This document shows positions 23,353 to 31,564 of a stretch of DNA of 64,000 nucleotides, piece by piece. The stretch is taken from contig NZ_CP151273.1 of the NCBI RefSeq assembly GCF_038237375.1, forward strand, positions 1,178,001 through 1,242,000, given 5' to 3'. Position 1 is the stretch's first letter. Each line of letters opens with the position of its first letter. Source of the stretch: Alcaligenes sp. SDU_A2. GTDB lineage: Bacteria > Pseudomonadota > Gammaproteobacteria > Burkholderiales > Burkholderiaceae_B. Position numbers and translations under genes: made by a program. Under the pieces are notes generated by a model. That model was not told where the DNA came from and did no database searches. It saw only the letters and a list, made by a program, of their open reading frames with translations.

Positions 23353-23383
23353 TTTCCCGAATTGCGTTTGCGCGTTTCGGGAA
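23353..23383. promoter_or_regulatory. Inverted-repeat operator-like element
   Basis: TTCCCGAA (23354-23361) and TTCGGGAA (23376-23383) form an inverted repeat, with GCG-TTT-GCGC and GCG-AAA-GCGC nested nearby. It lies upstream of the structured RNA and is a likely repressor or AlpA binding site; which protein binds is not known. Confidence 0.45.
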
Positions 23384-23506
23384 TTGCGAAAGCGCATTTC
23401 AGGAGCACGAGGACACAGTTGCGCACGACGCAGATAGGTGGCAGAATGCTTGCACGGCTCAAACAACAGCCGTCGGGTTTAGCAGCCCGGAATCACACTG
23501 GCGGAC

Positions 23507-23528
23507 AACCGCTGCTAAGCGGTTTTTT
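23507..23528 (+). terminator. Terminator-like hairpin before the C4-like RNA
   Basis: 7-bp stem AACCGCT / AGCGGTT with loop GCTA followed by TTTTC. Confidence 0.75.
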
Positions 23529-23558
23529 CACGTCCGTACGCTATTGCGCGCCTTCTAT

Positions 23559-23638
23559 GGGCGGGCCATGGTGGGGGCATCTTCGGATGCGCCGGGTTCC
23601 TTTGTGTCCGGTCTGCTAACCCTGCCATGTGCCCGCCC
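23559..23638 (+). ncRNA. C4-like structured antisense RNA
   Basis: The ends pair: GGGCGGGCCATGG (23559-23571) with CCATGTGCCCGCCC (23625-23638), one bulge. They enclose a UUCG hairpin (GCATC TTCG GATGC, 23577-23590) and a GGGTT / AACCC stem (23594-23622). The sequence 'gccgggttcctttg...ccggtctgctaaccc' and its place upstream of a small control operon resemble the C4 antisense RNA of P1/P7/P4-like elements, which controls expression of the genes that follow. Family call is from memory of the motif. Confidence 0.5.
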
Positions 23639-23690
23639 GCCCCATTTAGCAGTGGGGCGCGGGTTTACCGCTCACAAAGGAGGCCATCAA

Positions 23691-23951
23691 ATGGCACACG
23701 CTTCTATTCCCGCTCGTTCTGAGCAAACACATTCCCACGATTTTAATTTGGCCGCCCGCGCCGCCCGTCGAGCTGTGCGCCAATGGTTTGCTGGCTGGCC
23801 TGTTCACTCCTTGGCCGAATGGCGTGATACCTGCCGTGCGGAGCATTGCGATGGCCTGCCTTCGCCCGTCGAACGTGGTCAGGCATTCGATGATGCTTTC
23901 TGCCGTGAGATTGGCTGCGTAATCGTATCGGGAGGGCTGCGCAATGTCTAA
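23691..23951 (+). CDS. Hypothetical small satellite protein
   Basis: This 86-residue protein has a strong ribosome site 'aaaggagg' 9 bases before ATG 23691. It is basic and helical ('FNLAARAARRAVRQWFAGWPVHSLAEWRDTCRAEHCDG') with several Cys and Trp. The frame stays open upstream to 23241 but that part covers the terminator and structured RNA, so the short form is preferred. Its stop overlaps the next gene by 8 bases. Confidence 0.65.
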   Translation: MAHASIPARSEQTHSHDFNLAARAARRAVRQWFAGWPVHSLAEWRDTCRAEHCDGLPSPVERGQAFDDAFCREIGCVIVSGGLRNV

Positions 23952-24276
23952 GAAAGTGGATGCGCTACATGCTGCCGTTCAAGATATGGACAGCATTGGG
24001 CAAGGGGCGCTGGGCTCTATCAGCACCATTGCAAAACTTACTTTGGCTTGGCTGGAAACGCCTTCAGCCTACGCTCAATGGTGGCGTGTGGCAGACGCTC
24101 TGGAGTCAATCCAGGCAATAGCGGATACGGCTGAAATTGACCTGAGCAATACAGCGCAATCGGTCGAAGCTGCTCACCCTAACTACGCGGCATTGCGTCG
24201 CCAAAAGGCATATGAGCAAGCCCAGTTGTTGAGCAAAAGCTCCACCCGACCGATTGCAGGGGGTAGCCATGAGTAA
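23944..24276 (+). CDS. Hypothetical satellite protein
   Basis: This 110-residue, mainly helical protein ('MSKKVDALHAAVQDMDSIGQGALGSISTIAKLTLAWLETP') is similar in style to small phage proteins that affect host or phage regulation, but no family is recognised. It is linked by 8-base overlaps to both neighbours, so it is part of one operon from 23691 to 25025. Confidence 0.65.
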   Translation: MSKKVDALHAAVQDMDSIGQGALGSISTIAKLTLAWLETPSAYAQWWRVADALESIQAIADTAEIDLSNTAQSVEAAHPNYAALRRQKAYEQAQLLSKSSTRPIAGGSHE

Positions 24277-24622
24277 TCGCTATCTCGAAGAGGATTTGGG
24301 CGTAGTTTCCCGCCAGATGAAAAGCCGACTTTCTCGTAAGCTGGGGCCGGAGCTTTACGTCATGCTTGATATGCTCGATCAGGCCCAGCAGGTGGCTGGA
24401 GATGCTGCTACGGCGCTGCGCATCGCAGATCAGTCATCCATGGCCCGCGACTGCGCAGACCCAGATGAAGCTACGCCGCTGAGCGCCTACGGAGAAGGCG
24501 CACTACGCCGCCTTGCGATGAATGCCCTTTCTCTGACTGAGGAGCGTATAAGTGAGTGGCTCTCAAGCTACGTGGCCCGTCATCTGAATGAGGCCGAGGA
24601 TCAGCGGCATGGCGCGGACTAA
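24269..24622 (+). CDS. Hypothetical satellite protein
   Basis: This 117-residue acidic helical protein ('LEEDLGVVSRQMKSRLSRKLGPELYVMLDMLDQAQQVAGDAATAL') starts at ATG 24269 with 'agggggtag' upstream. No domain is recognised. It overlaps the replication-like gene by 14 bases, which suggests a shared role or coupled translation with it. Confidence 0.62.
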   Translation: MSNRYLEEDLGVVSRQMKSRLSRKLGPELYVMLDMLDQAQQVAGDAATALRIADQSSMARDCADPDEATPLSAYGEGALRRLAMNALSLTEERISEWLSSYVARHLNEAEDQRHGAD

Positions 24623-25025
24623 GCACCGTAAAGGCGCTTTAGCGGCCCTGGGCGGGTTCGTGGCAATGCCATTCAATGTACTGGATAGCCGTGCGTACCT
24701 GTCCCTGGGGCCATCAGGCGTAAAGCTGCTGATGGATGTGTGCCGTCAGTACACAGGCGCCAATAATGGCCGCCTGACGCCTTCTATGGGCATGATGAAG
24801 GATAGAGGGTGGACATCACCAGATACTCTAAATCGAGCCAAGAAAGAACTCCGTGAGTCACGGTTAATCACGGTGACCAAGCAAGGGAGCCGCCGCAAGG
24901 GTGATTGTGAATTTTGGGCGCTGAACTGGCATAAGCTGGACTGGCGCGATGACATGGACATTCAGCCAGGTGGACATGACTACATGGGGTTTCTGAGGCT
25001 CGAAGACGCGAAGACCAAGCCGTAA
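24609..25025 (+). CDS. Winged-helix protein, possible replication initiator
   Basis: This 138-residue protein has a winged-helix layout: 'FNVLDSRAYLSLGPSGVKLLMDVCRQYTGANNGRLTPSMGMMKDRGWTSPDTLNRAKKELRESRLITVTKQGSRRKG' resembles the N-terminal domain of phage replication initiators and RepA-like proteins, then 'FWALNWHKLDW'. It is the last gene before an iteron-like repeat array at 25101-25305. No primase or helicase gene is present in the satellite, so this may be its only replication protein. Function is inferred, not shown. Confidence 0.6.
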   Translation: MARTKHRKGALAALGGFVAMPFNVLDSRAYLSLGPSGVKLLMDVCRQYTGANNGRLTPSMGMMKDRGWTSPDTLNRAKKELRESRLITVTKQGSRRKGDCEFWALNWHKLDWRDDMDIQPGGHDYMGFLRLEDAKTKP

Positions 25026-25051
25026 CCCAAACTGCCTTTTGGTATGCAAAG

Positions 25052-25079
25052 CCCAGCCCTGGACGGCTGGGTTTTTTCT
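25052..25079 (+). terminator. Terminator of the control/replication operon
   Basis: 7-bp perfect stem CCCAGCC / GGCTGGG with TTTTTT directly after. Confidence 0.88.
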
Positions 25080-25100
25080 TGGGTGAAAAATAATTCTTAA

Positions 25101-25305
25101 GTACGGAATCCGTATTCAGTTTGACCTTGAAAGGCCGTTTTAAGTACGGTTTCCGTATTCAGTTTTCACTATGTACGCCACCTGTGAGTACGGTTTCCGT
25201 ATTCAGGAAAACCGAATAAAATTCGTGTTAGTTAAGCATTATCAATTGGTTAAGCGTTTCCTGCCTACAAAAGAAACAAAATATTACTGAGTACGGTTTC
25301 CGTAC
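25101..25305. repeat. Iteron-like repeats, candidate replication origin
   Basis: Four copies of GTACGG(A/T)(A/T)TCCGTA: 25101-25119, 25144-25162 and 25188-25206 share the longer unit ending TTCAG; 25291-25305 is the palindrome core alone. The first three start 43 and 44 bases apart (about four helical turns). Each core is itself a near-palindrome. AT-rich DNA lies between copies 3 and 4. This is how a Rep-binding origin would look. Confidence 0.65.
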
Positions 25306-25842
25306 ACCTATATAGAGGTAGCCATCTATACCTCAATTCTAAGGACAGACTCACTGGCTACACGGGGGCGGCCGCTGGATTTCAAACCGGGAGTTCCGGT
25401 ATTGGTTTGTGAGCGCGGCTTCGAGACCCCCTCTTTGGGGCAGGCCCTCAATCTGAGGTTCCGCCATTCAGGTGCCAATTCCTTGTTTTGATTGGATTCC
25501 TCGAAAGTGGGGAATCGACTCCATCGGTCAGGGGCAAATACGGGAATAGCCCGCGAATCACTGTCACTCACAGGATCGACACCCAGATTTTGGGTATCGA
25601 CCCCCGCAGCATTTTCACCCCCGTAGGAATTGCACCCCTGACCAACGGCGTCGGGTGGCAAAACACCACCCCATACAAGCCCCTTCAAAGCCCCTTTAAA
25701 TGTGGCTTAACGCCCACAGTCAAAAATAGTTTTTGTCCAACAAAATTCATTAACGTTTTCAGATAATTAGGGCCATTGCGCTTGTTTTTGCAGGGTGATA
25801 TTTACTGTATGTGTATACAGATCACCCTATAGGAACCCTGCA
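25306..25842. other. Unassigned region before satellite capsid gene
   Basis: This stretch separates the replication module from the packaging genes. A 120-codon open frame on the minus strand (25326-25688) has unlike-protein composition and no ribosome site. The end (25790-25842) is the leader of the capsid gene with possible promoter elements ('ttgtttttgcagggtgatatttactgtat'). A packaging cos site could lie here, but I see no signal proving it. Confidence 0.4.
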
Positions 25843-27060
25843 ATGAAACTTCATGAAATCCGCGAAGCCCGCGCTACCAAAGTGGCTGAGGCCCGCAGCC
25901 TGTTGGAAGCCCACAAGACTCTGACGGCTGACCAGCAAACCGCCTTCGACAAGCTCAAGGCGGATATTCAAGACCTGGAGCAGCAAGAATCCCGCCAACA
26001 GTTCATTGACGACATGGAGCGCCGCCAAGCGGGTGCGCCGGTTGATGGGGGCGGTGATAACTTGGCCGCGCTGGAAAAGCGCGTCTCCCTGCTGGATGTG
26101 CTGCGTACCCAGATGGAAGGCCGAAGCCTCACTGGTGCCGCTGCCGAGTACACCCAAGAAACCGAGCGCCGTACAGGTCGCAAAGCACAAGGCGCATTCG
26201 TTCCCCTGGCCCTGCTGGAGCAACGCGCCGCCAATGACACGACCAGTGCCAAAGAACTGGTACCCACGACCCACCGCCCTGACCTGTACATTCCGGCCCT
26301 GCGTGAGCGCCTGGTAGCGCGTCAGCTTGGCGTTCGTGTGCTGACGGGCCTGACTGGCAACCTTTCGATCCCAAAGTATGGCAGCGGCCTGGCAACCGGC
26401 TGGGTGGCCGAAGGGGGCGCAGTGCCAGACGGCCAGATGGGTTTTGATTCGGTGGGCCTGTCCCCCAAGCATGTAGGCGGCAAGACGGAAATGTCTCGCC
26501 AGTTGCTGCAACAGTCCAGCCCCGACATTGAGCAGTTGGTGCGTGATGACCTGGCGTTCCTGATCGCTAAGCAGATTGACGCCGCCATTATCGCGGGTAC
26601 GGGTACAGCCAATGACCCCGTGGGCGTGCTGAACATGGCTGGCATCCAGTCTGGCTCACTGGCTACGCTGGACTGGCCTGCCGTGTTGGCTTTTGCTCAG
26701 AAGCTGGAAGATGAAGAAATCTACGGGGGCGCATGGCTGACCACGGCCAAGGCCAAAAACAAGTTTGCATCGACCTTGAAAGCAGTGGGCCTGCCTGGCT
26801 ACCTGCTCGAAGGCGGCATGATGGCAGATCGCCCCCTGGTGACGTCCAAGCGCGTCCCGTCTGACGTGGCAGGTGAAACCGTCATCCTGGGCGACTTTTC
26901 GCAAATCCTGCTGGGCGTCTGGTCGGAGCTGGATATTCTGGTCAACCCCTTTGCTGAACCCGCTTACAGCCGTGGCGGTGTTGTGGTGCGGGCAATGGCG
27001 ACCGTTGGTACGGCTTGCCGCCATGAACAGGCGTTCGTGGTTGCCAACGACCTGGCTTAA
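25843..27060 (+). CDS. Satellite major capsid protein (HK97 family)
   Basis: This 405-residue protein has an N-terminal coiled-coil scaffold-like part (residues 1-80, 'KLHEIREARATKVAEARSLLEAHK', 'KLKADIQDLEQQESRQQ'), then the HK97 shell with 'GLTGNLSIPKYGSGLATGWVAEGGAVPDG', 'KTEMSRQLLQQSSPDIEQLVRDDLAFLIAKQIDAAII' and 'GTGTANDPVGVLN'. It would form the satellite's own head. ATG 25843 has 'aggaa' upstream. The sequence differs strongly from the prophage capsid at 1179-2396, so it is not a duplicate. Confidence 0.93.
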   Translation: MKLHEIREARATKVAEARSLLEAHKTLTADQQTAFDKLKADIQDLEQQESRQQFIDDMERRQAGAPVDGGGDNLAALEKRVSLLDVLRTQMEGRSLTGAAAEYTQETERRTGRKAQGAFVPLALLEQRAANDTTSAKELVPTTHRPDLYIPALRERLVARQLGVRVLTGLTGNLSIPKYGSGLATGWVAEGGAVPDGQMGFDSVGLSPKHVGGKTEMSRQLLQQSSPDIEQLVRDDLAFLIAKQIDAAIIAGTGTANDPVGVLNMAGIQSGSLATLDWPAVLAFAQKLEDEEIYGGAWLTTAKAKNKFASTLKAVGLPGYLLEGGMMADRPLVTSKRVPSDVAGETVILGDFSQILLGVWSELDILVNPFAEPAYSRGGVVVRAMATVGTACRHEQAFVVANDLA

Positions 27061-27075
27061 TTGGTGGGGGCGCGT

Positions 27076-27603
27076 ATGTTGGAAGTCAGATCCACGGCAG
27101 GCATTGAGCATAAGGGGCGCACCGTGACCGGATACGCCGCTGTGTACGGTAGTCCGGCAGACCTGGGGGATTTTTCGGAGACGATCCTACCGGGGGCGTT
27201 TGATGCGAGCTTGCGCGACGGTCAGAACATTCGCGCCCTGTACCACCACCAAGGAGCGGCGATTCTGGGCAGTACCCGAGCGCAGACTTTACGCCTTCGG
27301 AGTGACGCCAAGGGGCTGGCTTTCGAGCTGGACTTGCCTAACACCACGGCGGGCAATGATGTACTGGAGCTGGTTAAGCGTGGTGATGTGGCCGGGTGTA
27401 GTTTCGGCTTTCGTCTGAGTCCTGGCGGCGACGCCTGGGAACATCGCAACGGCAAGCCTTGCCGTGAGCTGCGTGCCGTGGAGCTGATCGAGGTGACGCT
27501 GACGGCTGACCCGGCCTACGGCGATACCAGCGTGGCCCTGCGTTGTGCTGCGCGACTGGCCTTTGATGCGAACCGCGCTTGGCTGGAGACCGTGCGATGC
27601 TGA
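27076..27603 (+). CDS. Satellite prohead protease (HK97 gp4 / U35 type)
   Basis: This 175-residue head maturation protease shows 'VTGYAAVYGSPADLGDFSETILPGAFDASL', then 'IRALYHHQ' with catalytic His, 'GCSFGFRL' with catalytic Ser and 'ELIEVTLTADPAYGDTS', the standard family order. It belongs to a different protease class from the ClpP-like enzyme of the prophage. ATG 27076 is chosen over TTG 27061. It overlaps the portal gene by 7 bases. Confidence 0.9.
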   Translation: MLEVRSTAGIEHKGRTVTGYAAVYGSPADLGDFSETILPGAFDASLRDGQNIRALYHHQGAAILGSTRAQTLRLRSDAKGLAFELDLPNTTAGNDVLELVKRGDVAGCSFGFRLSPGGDAWEHRNGKPCRELRAVELIEVTLTADPAYGDTSVALRCAARLAFDANRAWLETVRC

Positions 27604-28814
27604 ACCGGATATTGACCCGCATGGGCTACGAGCGCCGCAGCAGCAATCATGCCCCTGGCGGTGATTCCTATTGGAAGGACTTTGCCGCTTTGCGTACTGG
27701 CCCAGTCAATGCGGACACGGCCCAGGGCGTTGCAGCCGTCTACGCCTGCGTACAGGCCATTTCCGAGACGGTGGCGACCTTACCCCTACATCTGTACAAA
27801 GATACCGGCAAAGACCGTCAGAAGGCCCGCAATCATCCTTTGTATCGGGTGCTTCATGATGCGCCGAACCCTGAGCAAACCACGATGGAGTTCCGGGAGG
27901 CGATGACGGCGGCGGTACTGCTGACCGGCAATGCCTTTGCCCGGATCGTGCGAGACCGTGACGGCCAGGTGCGCGAGCTGTGGCCGCTATCCAATGTCCA
28001 GGTGCTGCGATTGGATAGCGGCAAGCTGGCCTACGAGTATTCCGAGCGTTCGGGCAACATGGTACGGCTGCTGCAAGACGAGTGCTTGCACCTTCGCCAC
28101 CGGATTAGCACGGATGGTGTGCTGGGCCTGAGTCCTGTTTCTGTGGCGCGAGGCGTGATTGAGCTGGCTCAGTCTGAGCAAGAGCATGGTACGGCCACGT
28201 TCCGCAACGGGGCCAAGCTGGCCGGTGTGCTGGAAACGTCCCAGGTGCTCAAGCCAGAGCAGAAAATCGCTTTGCGGGAGTCGTGGGGCAATCAGTACGG
28301 CGGTACTGCCAACAGTGGCCGGACGGCAGTGTTAGAAGCGGGTCTGAGCTACAAGCCCATCAGCATGAGCCTGGAGGACGCCGAATGGATCGAAGCCCGC
28401 AAGTTCAACGTGTATGAGGTCTGCCGCTTGTTTCGTGTCCCGCCTGTGATTGTGGGGGCGATGGAGAGCGCGAACTACAGCAACAGCGTGGAGCTGAACC
28501 GACAGTTCGTCACCTTGACCTTGCGCCGCTGGCTGGCCATGTGGGAGCAAGCCATCAATGCCAAGTGCCTGAGCGAGACCGCCCGCCAAGTCTACTTTGC
28601 CGAGCACAGTGTAGAAGGGTTGCTGCGTGGGGACAGCGCGGCCCGCGCCGCGTTCTATGCCAGTGGCATACAAGCGGGATGGATGCGCAAGAGCGAGGCC
28701 CGTGAGCTGGAGAACCTGCCGCCTATCGAGGGGCTGGACGATCAGCAGGTAGAAGGCGGTAACGTCCGAACCATGCCGTCCCAGCCATACCCCAGCAAGG
28801 AGACACCGACATGA
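27597..28814 (+). CDS. Satellite portal protein (HK97 type)
   Basis: This 405-residue complete portal has 'AVYACVQAISETVATLPLHLY', 'GNAFARIVRDRDGQVRELWPL', 'SPVSVARGVIELAQSEQEHGTATFRNGA', 'VYEVCRLFRVPPVIVGAME' and the C-terminal 'EGLLRGDSAARAAFY'. It forms the DNA gateway and carries the terminase docking site. It overlaps both neighbours (7 and 4 bases). Having its own portal means the satellite does not depend on helper head proteins. Confidence 0.93.
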   Translation: MLNRILTRMGYERRSSNHAPGGDSYWKDFAALRTGPVNADTAQGVAAVYACVQAISETVATLPLHLYKDTGKDRQKARNHPLYRVLHDAPNPEQTTMEFREAMTAAVLLTGNAFARIVRDRDGQVRELWPLSNVQVLRLDSGKLAYEYSERSGNMVRLLQDECLHLRHRISTDGVLGLSPVSVARGVIELAQSEQEHGTATFRNGAKLAGVLETSQVLKPEQKIALRESWGNQYGGTANSGRTAVLEAGLSYKPISMSLEDAEWIEARKFNVYEVCRLFRVPPVIVGAMESANYSNSVELNRQFVTLTLRRWLAMWEQAINAKCLSETARQVYFAEHSVEGLLRGDSAARAAFYASGIQAGWMRKSEARELENLPPIEGLDDQQVEGGNVRTMPSQPYPSKETPT

Positions 28815-29179
28815 GCCGTAGAGCCAACCCCACCGGACGCCATGCCGACCCGCGCCGCACATTGCCGCTGACGGGAAGCGCCTGGCGCAAGCTGCGCGAA
28901 CGTGTGCTGGCGCGTGACCCGATCTGCCAAGAGTGCTACCGGCGCGACCACTTCACTGAAGCGACGGATGTTGACCACATCAATGGCGACCCGAGTGATA
29001 ACAGTCTGAAGAACCTTCAAGGGCTATGCCATTCGTGCCATAGCCGCAAGACGCGCCGGGAGATGAACGGCAGCGCAGGCGTGTGGGGGTGCGATGTAAA
29101 CGGGTATCCACTTGACCCTGACCACCCTTGGAACATCGAGGAACGGCAACGGAAATCACTGGAAGCTGAGCGCGCTTGA
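28811..29179 (+). CDS. HNH endonuclease (packaging-associated)
   Basis: This 122-residue HNH protein has 'DPICQECYRRDHFTEATDVDHINGDPSDNSLKNLQGLCHSCHSRKTRRE', giving paired CxxC zinc sites and the DH-N-H active site. In HK97-type phages such an HNH beside the terminase is needed for cos cleavage during packaging, so cos-type packaging is suggested. It starts in a 4-base overlap with the portal. Confidence 0.9.
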   Translation: MSRRANPTGRHADPRRTLPLTGSAWRKLRERVLARDPICQECYRRDHFTEATDVDHINGDPSDNSLKNLQGLCHSCHSRKTRREMNGSAGVWGCDVNGYPLDPDHPWNIEERQRKSLEAERA

Positions 29180-29224
29180 CCGCCCTCCCAGTCTCTTTTT
29201 TATGCTAACTGCAAATCCCGGACT

Positions 29225-29686
29225 ATGAAAACCACCCAGAAACGCGCCCGCACAGACACGACCAAAGCTGCCGTACAGGCCGCCCAGAATGCCGCCTTGC
29301 CACCGCTGGAGCCGCCCGCATGCGTGATCCTGCGCCCAGGCGATCAAGCCTTCTGGGAGCGCATCGTCATGTCCAAGGCCCGCGATAATTGGACGGAGGT
29401 GGATTTGATCACGGCAGCGCAATTGGCCCGCGCCCAGGCCGACATCGAGACGCTTCAGCAGCAGGTGGATGCCGAAGGCTACATCATCGAAGGCAAGGTG
29501 AATCCGGCGGCGCAGATGCTGGAGATGCTGAGCAAGCGAGCCGTTTCTCTGACTCGGGTCTTGCAGGTTCACGCCCTGGCCACCGTTGGCCGTGCTTCCG
29601 ATGCCGTGGCCTCTGCCAAGCTGGAGCGCGACGCCCGCCAGGCCGATGATGATGAACTGATTCCGCGCCTATCCGTAGTCCGATGA
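29225..29686 (+). CDS. Terminase small subunit (P27-like)
   Basis: This 153-residue protein lies directly before the large terminase (4-base overlap). The pattern 'PPACVILRPGDQAFWERIVMSKARDNWTEVDLITAAQLARAQADIETLQQQVDAEGY' and 'NPAAQMLEMLSKRAVSLTRVLQVHA' is typical of P27-family small terminases. It recognises the satellite's packaging site, and so decides which DNA enters the satellite heads. Confidence 0.85.
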   Translation: MKTTQKRARTDTTKAAVQAAQNAALPPLEPPACVILRPGDQAFWERIVMSKARDNWTEVDLITAAQLARAQADIETLQQQVDAEGYIIEGKVNPAAQMLEMLSKRAVSLTRVLQVHALATVGRASDAVASAKLERDARQADDDELIPRLSVVR

Positions 29687-31179
29687 CCCGAGCCGACAAG
29701 ATCATCCGCTTCATTGAATCCTACTGCCGAGTGCCGGAAGGGGCGCTGGTGGGCCAGCCGCTACACTTGGCCGACTTCCAGAAGGACTTTATCCGCGACA
29801 CCTACAACAACCCCGCAGGGACGCGCCGGGCCATCCTGAGTATCGCCCGCAAGAACGGTAAGACGGGCCTGATTGCAGGCATGTTACTGGCACACTTGGT
29901 CGGGCCAGAAGCGCGACAAAACAGCCAGATTGTCAGCGGTGCCATGAGCCGGGATCAAGCCGCTTTGGTGTTCAACCTAGCTGCCAAGATGGTGCAGCAG
30001 TCCCCTAAACTGGTGGACTTGGTGCGTATCATCCCCAGCGGCAAGCGGTTGATTGGCCTACCGATGAACGTGGAGTATCGCGCCCTGGCCGCTGACGGAC
30101 GCACGGCCCACGGCCTTTCCCCTGTGCTGGCGATCCTGGACGAAGTTGGGCAAGTACGTGGGCCGCAATCGGACTTTGTGGACGCTATCACGACCAGCCA
30201 AGGGGCGCACGAAAACCCCTTGTTGATTGCCATCTCGACACAAGCTGCTAGCGATGCTGATTTGTTGAGCACCTGGATAGACGATGCCAAGGCCAGCAAT
30301 GACCCACGTATTGTCAGCCGGGTGTACGAAGCGCCCAAGGACTGCGACTTGTTGGATGAAGATTGCTGGAAATCCAGCAATCCGGCGCTCGGTAGCTTTC
30401 GCAGCCTTGATGATTTGCGCGAGCAGATGCAGCAGGCAGCGCGTATGCCCAGCATGGCTAATACCGCTCGTAATCTGCTGCTAAATCAGCGAGTGAGCTT
30501 AGACAGTCCCTTTATTAGCCCTGACGTGTGGAAAGCCAATGGTGCTATGCCGGTGTCCTTTGATGGGCCTGTGTACGCCGGATTGGACTTGTCTGCCCGT
30601 ACCGACTTAACAGCCCTGGTGCTGATTGGGCAGGTGGACGGGATGTGGTGCGTACAACCCCATTTCTGGACACCCAAAACGGGCGTCCAGGAGCGCGAGC
30701 GCCGTGACCGTGCGCCGTACATGGCGTGGGCGCAGCAAGGCTATCTGCGTGTCTGTGATGGCGCGGCCATCGACTACGAGCAAGTCGCCAACGACATGGG
30801 GGAAATCTTATCCGATGTGGAGGTACAGGCGATTGCATTTGACCGCTGGCGGATTGATGTGCTGCGCCGTGAGCTTGACCGGATGGGCCTGGATTTACCG
30901 CTGATCGAATGGGGGCAGGGTTTCAAGGACATGTCCCCGGCCTTGGATGCGCTGGAAGTGGCCTTGTTGAATAACGATGTGGCCCACGGCAATCATCCGG
31001 TGCTGACCTGGTGCGCGGCCAACGCTACGACCACGAAAGATCCCGCAGGAAACCGCAAGCTGGATAAGAGCCGACCTACTGGCCGTATTGATGGCATCCA
31101 GGCGCTGGCAATGGCGTTTGGAGTGGCGACCCGCACCGAGGCGGCACAGACAGTACCTGACGAAATTTTCTTTATATGA
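29683..31179 (+). CDS. Terminase large subunit
   Basis: This 498-residue packaging motor and nuclease has a Walker A-like 'SIARKNGKTGL' (about residue 47-57), Walker B 'VLAILDEVGQ' (about 146-155), an ATPase coupling region 'ISTQAASDADLL', and the C-terminal RNase H-like nuclease with 'YAGLDLSARTDLTALV' and 'AIAFDRWRID'. It is full length. It completes an independent packaging machine together with the small subunit, HNH and portal. Confidence 0.93.
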   Translation: MTRADKIIRFIESYCRVPEGALVGQPLHLADFQKDFIRDTYNNPAGTRRAILSIARKNGKTGLIAGMLLAHLVGPEARQNSQIVSGAMSRDQAALVFNLAAKMVQQSPKLVDLVRIIPSGKRLIGLPMNVEYRALAADGRTAHGLSPVLAILDEVGQVRGPQSDFVDAITTSQGAHENPLLIAISTQAASDADLLSTWIDDAKASNDPRIVSRVYEAPKDCDLLDEDCWKSSNPALGSFRSLDDLREQMQQAARMPSMANTARNLLLNQRVSLDSPFISPDVWKANGAMPVSFDGPVYAGLDLSARTDLTALVLIGQVDGMWCVQPHFWTPKTGVQERERRDRAPYMAWAQQGYLRVCDGAAIDYEQVANDMGEILSDVEVQAIAFDRWRIDVLRRELDRMGLDLPLIEWGQGFKDMSPALDALEVALLNNDVAHGNHPVLTWCAANATTTKDPAGNRKLDKSRPTGRIDGIQALAMAFGVATRTEAAQTVPDEIFFI

Positions 31180-31189
31180 GAGGTTGGAT

Positions 31190-31468
31190 ATGGCCCTGAC
31201 ACTGGAGCGGGTGAAATCCCACTTGCGGGTGGATGATGATTACGAGGACGCCGATATTCTCACGATGGTGGAGGCGGCCAAGGATGCCGCCTTGGATTAT
31301 TTGAACCGTGATGGCTTCGACGGTGACATGCCGCCAGCCGTAGAGGCGGCTATCTTGTTGCAGGTAGGTGATTTGTACACCAACCGAGAGCGGCAGGCTA
31401 ACGGGCCATTCCATGCCAACCGAACATACGAACGCCTGCTGGCCCCTTATCGGGTGTTAGCTGTTTAA
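31190..31468 (+). CDS. Satellite head-tail connector (gp6-like)
   Basis: This 92-residue gp6-like connector begins 'LTLERVKSHLRVDDDYEDADILTMVEAAKDAALDYL' and has 'AAILLQVGDLYTNRERQ', the same layout as the prophage protein at 2936-3259. It would adapt the satellite head to tails taken from a helper phage. It is the last gene of the element. The open frame from 31088 lies inside the terminase gene and is rejected; ATG 31190 has 'gaggttgg' upstream. Confidence 0.85.
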   Translation: MALTLERVKSHLRVDDDYEDADILTMVEAAKDAALDYLNRDGFDGDMPPAVEAAILLQVGDLYTNRERQANGPFHANRTYERLLAPYRVLAV

Positions 31469-31471
31469 ATA

Positions 31472-31491
31472 GACGGTATTTTTGACGGTAT
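31472..31491 (+). promoter_or_regulatory. Right integrase arm-type sites
   Basis: Two GACGGTAT copies (31472-31479 and 31484-31491) match the left-end array, 70 bases inside the candidate right att site. Confidence 0.7.
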
Positions 31492-31551
31492 GTTAAATTG
31501 TTGTATTCATAATGTGTTGATAAATAACTGTTAATTTGATAATGTGAATGA

Positions 31552-31564
31552 CACCCTGCCGCCA
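31552..31564 (+). other. Candidate right attachment site, imperfect
   Basis: CACCCTGCCGCCA matches the last 14 bases of the tRNA-Ser fragment (CACCCTGTCCGCCA, 20623-20636) except for one missing T. It is followed by a tRNA-style terminator. The short match makes this boundary tentative. Confidence 0.45.

Noticed and set aside
23241-23690. Upstream extension of the 23691 gene to a 236-codon frame
   Set aside because: It would translate a terminator hairpin and the C4-like RNA; the strong ribosome site at 23691 decides the start.
25101-25305. CRISPR array
   Set aside because: Only four short palindromic units with unequal spacing and no cas genes; iterons or operators fit better.
25326-25688. 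120-codon minus-strand frame before the satellite capsid
   Set aside because: No ribosome site, no recognisable motif, and composition unlike neighbouring proteins.
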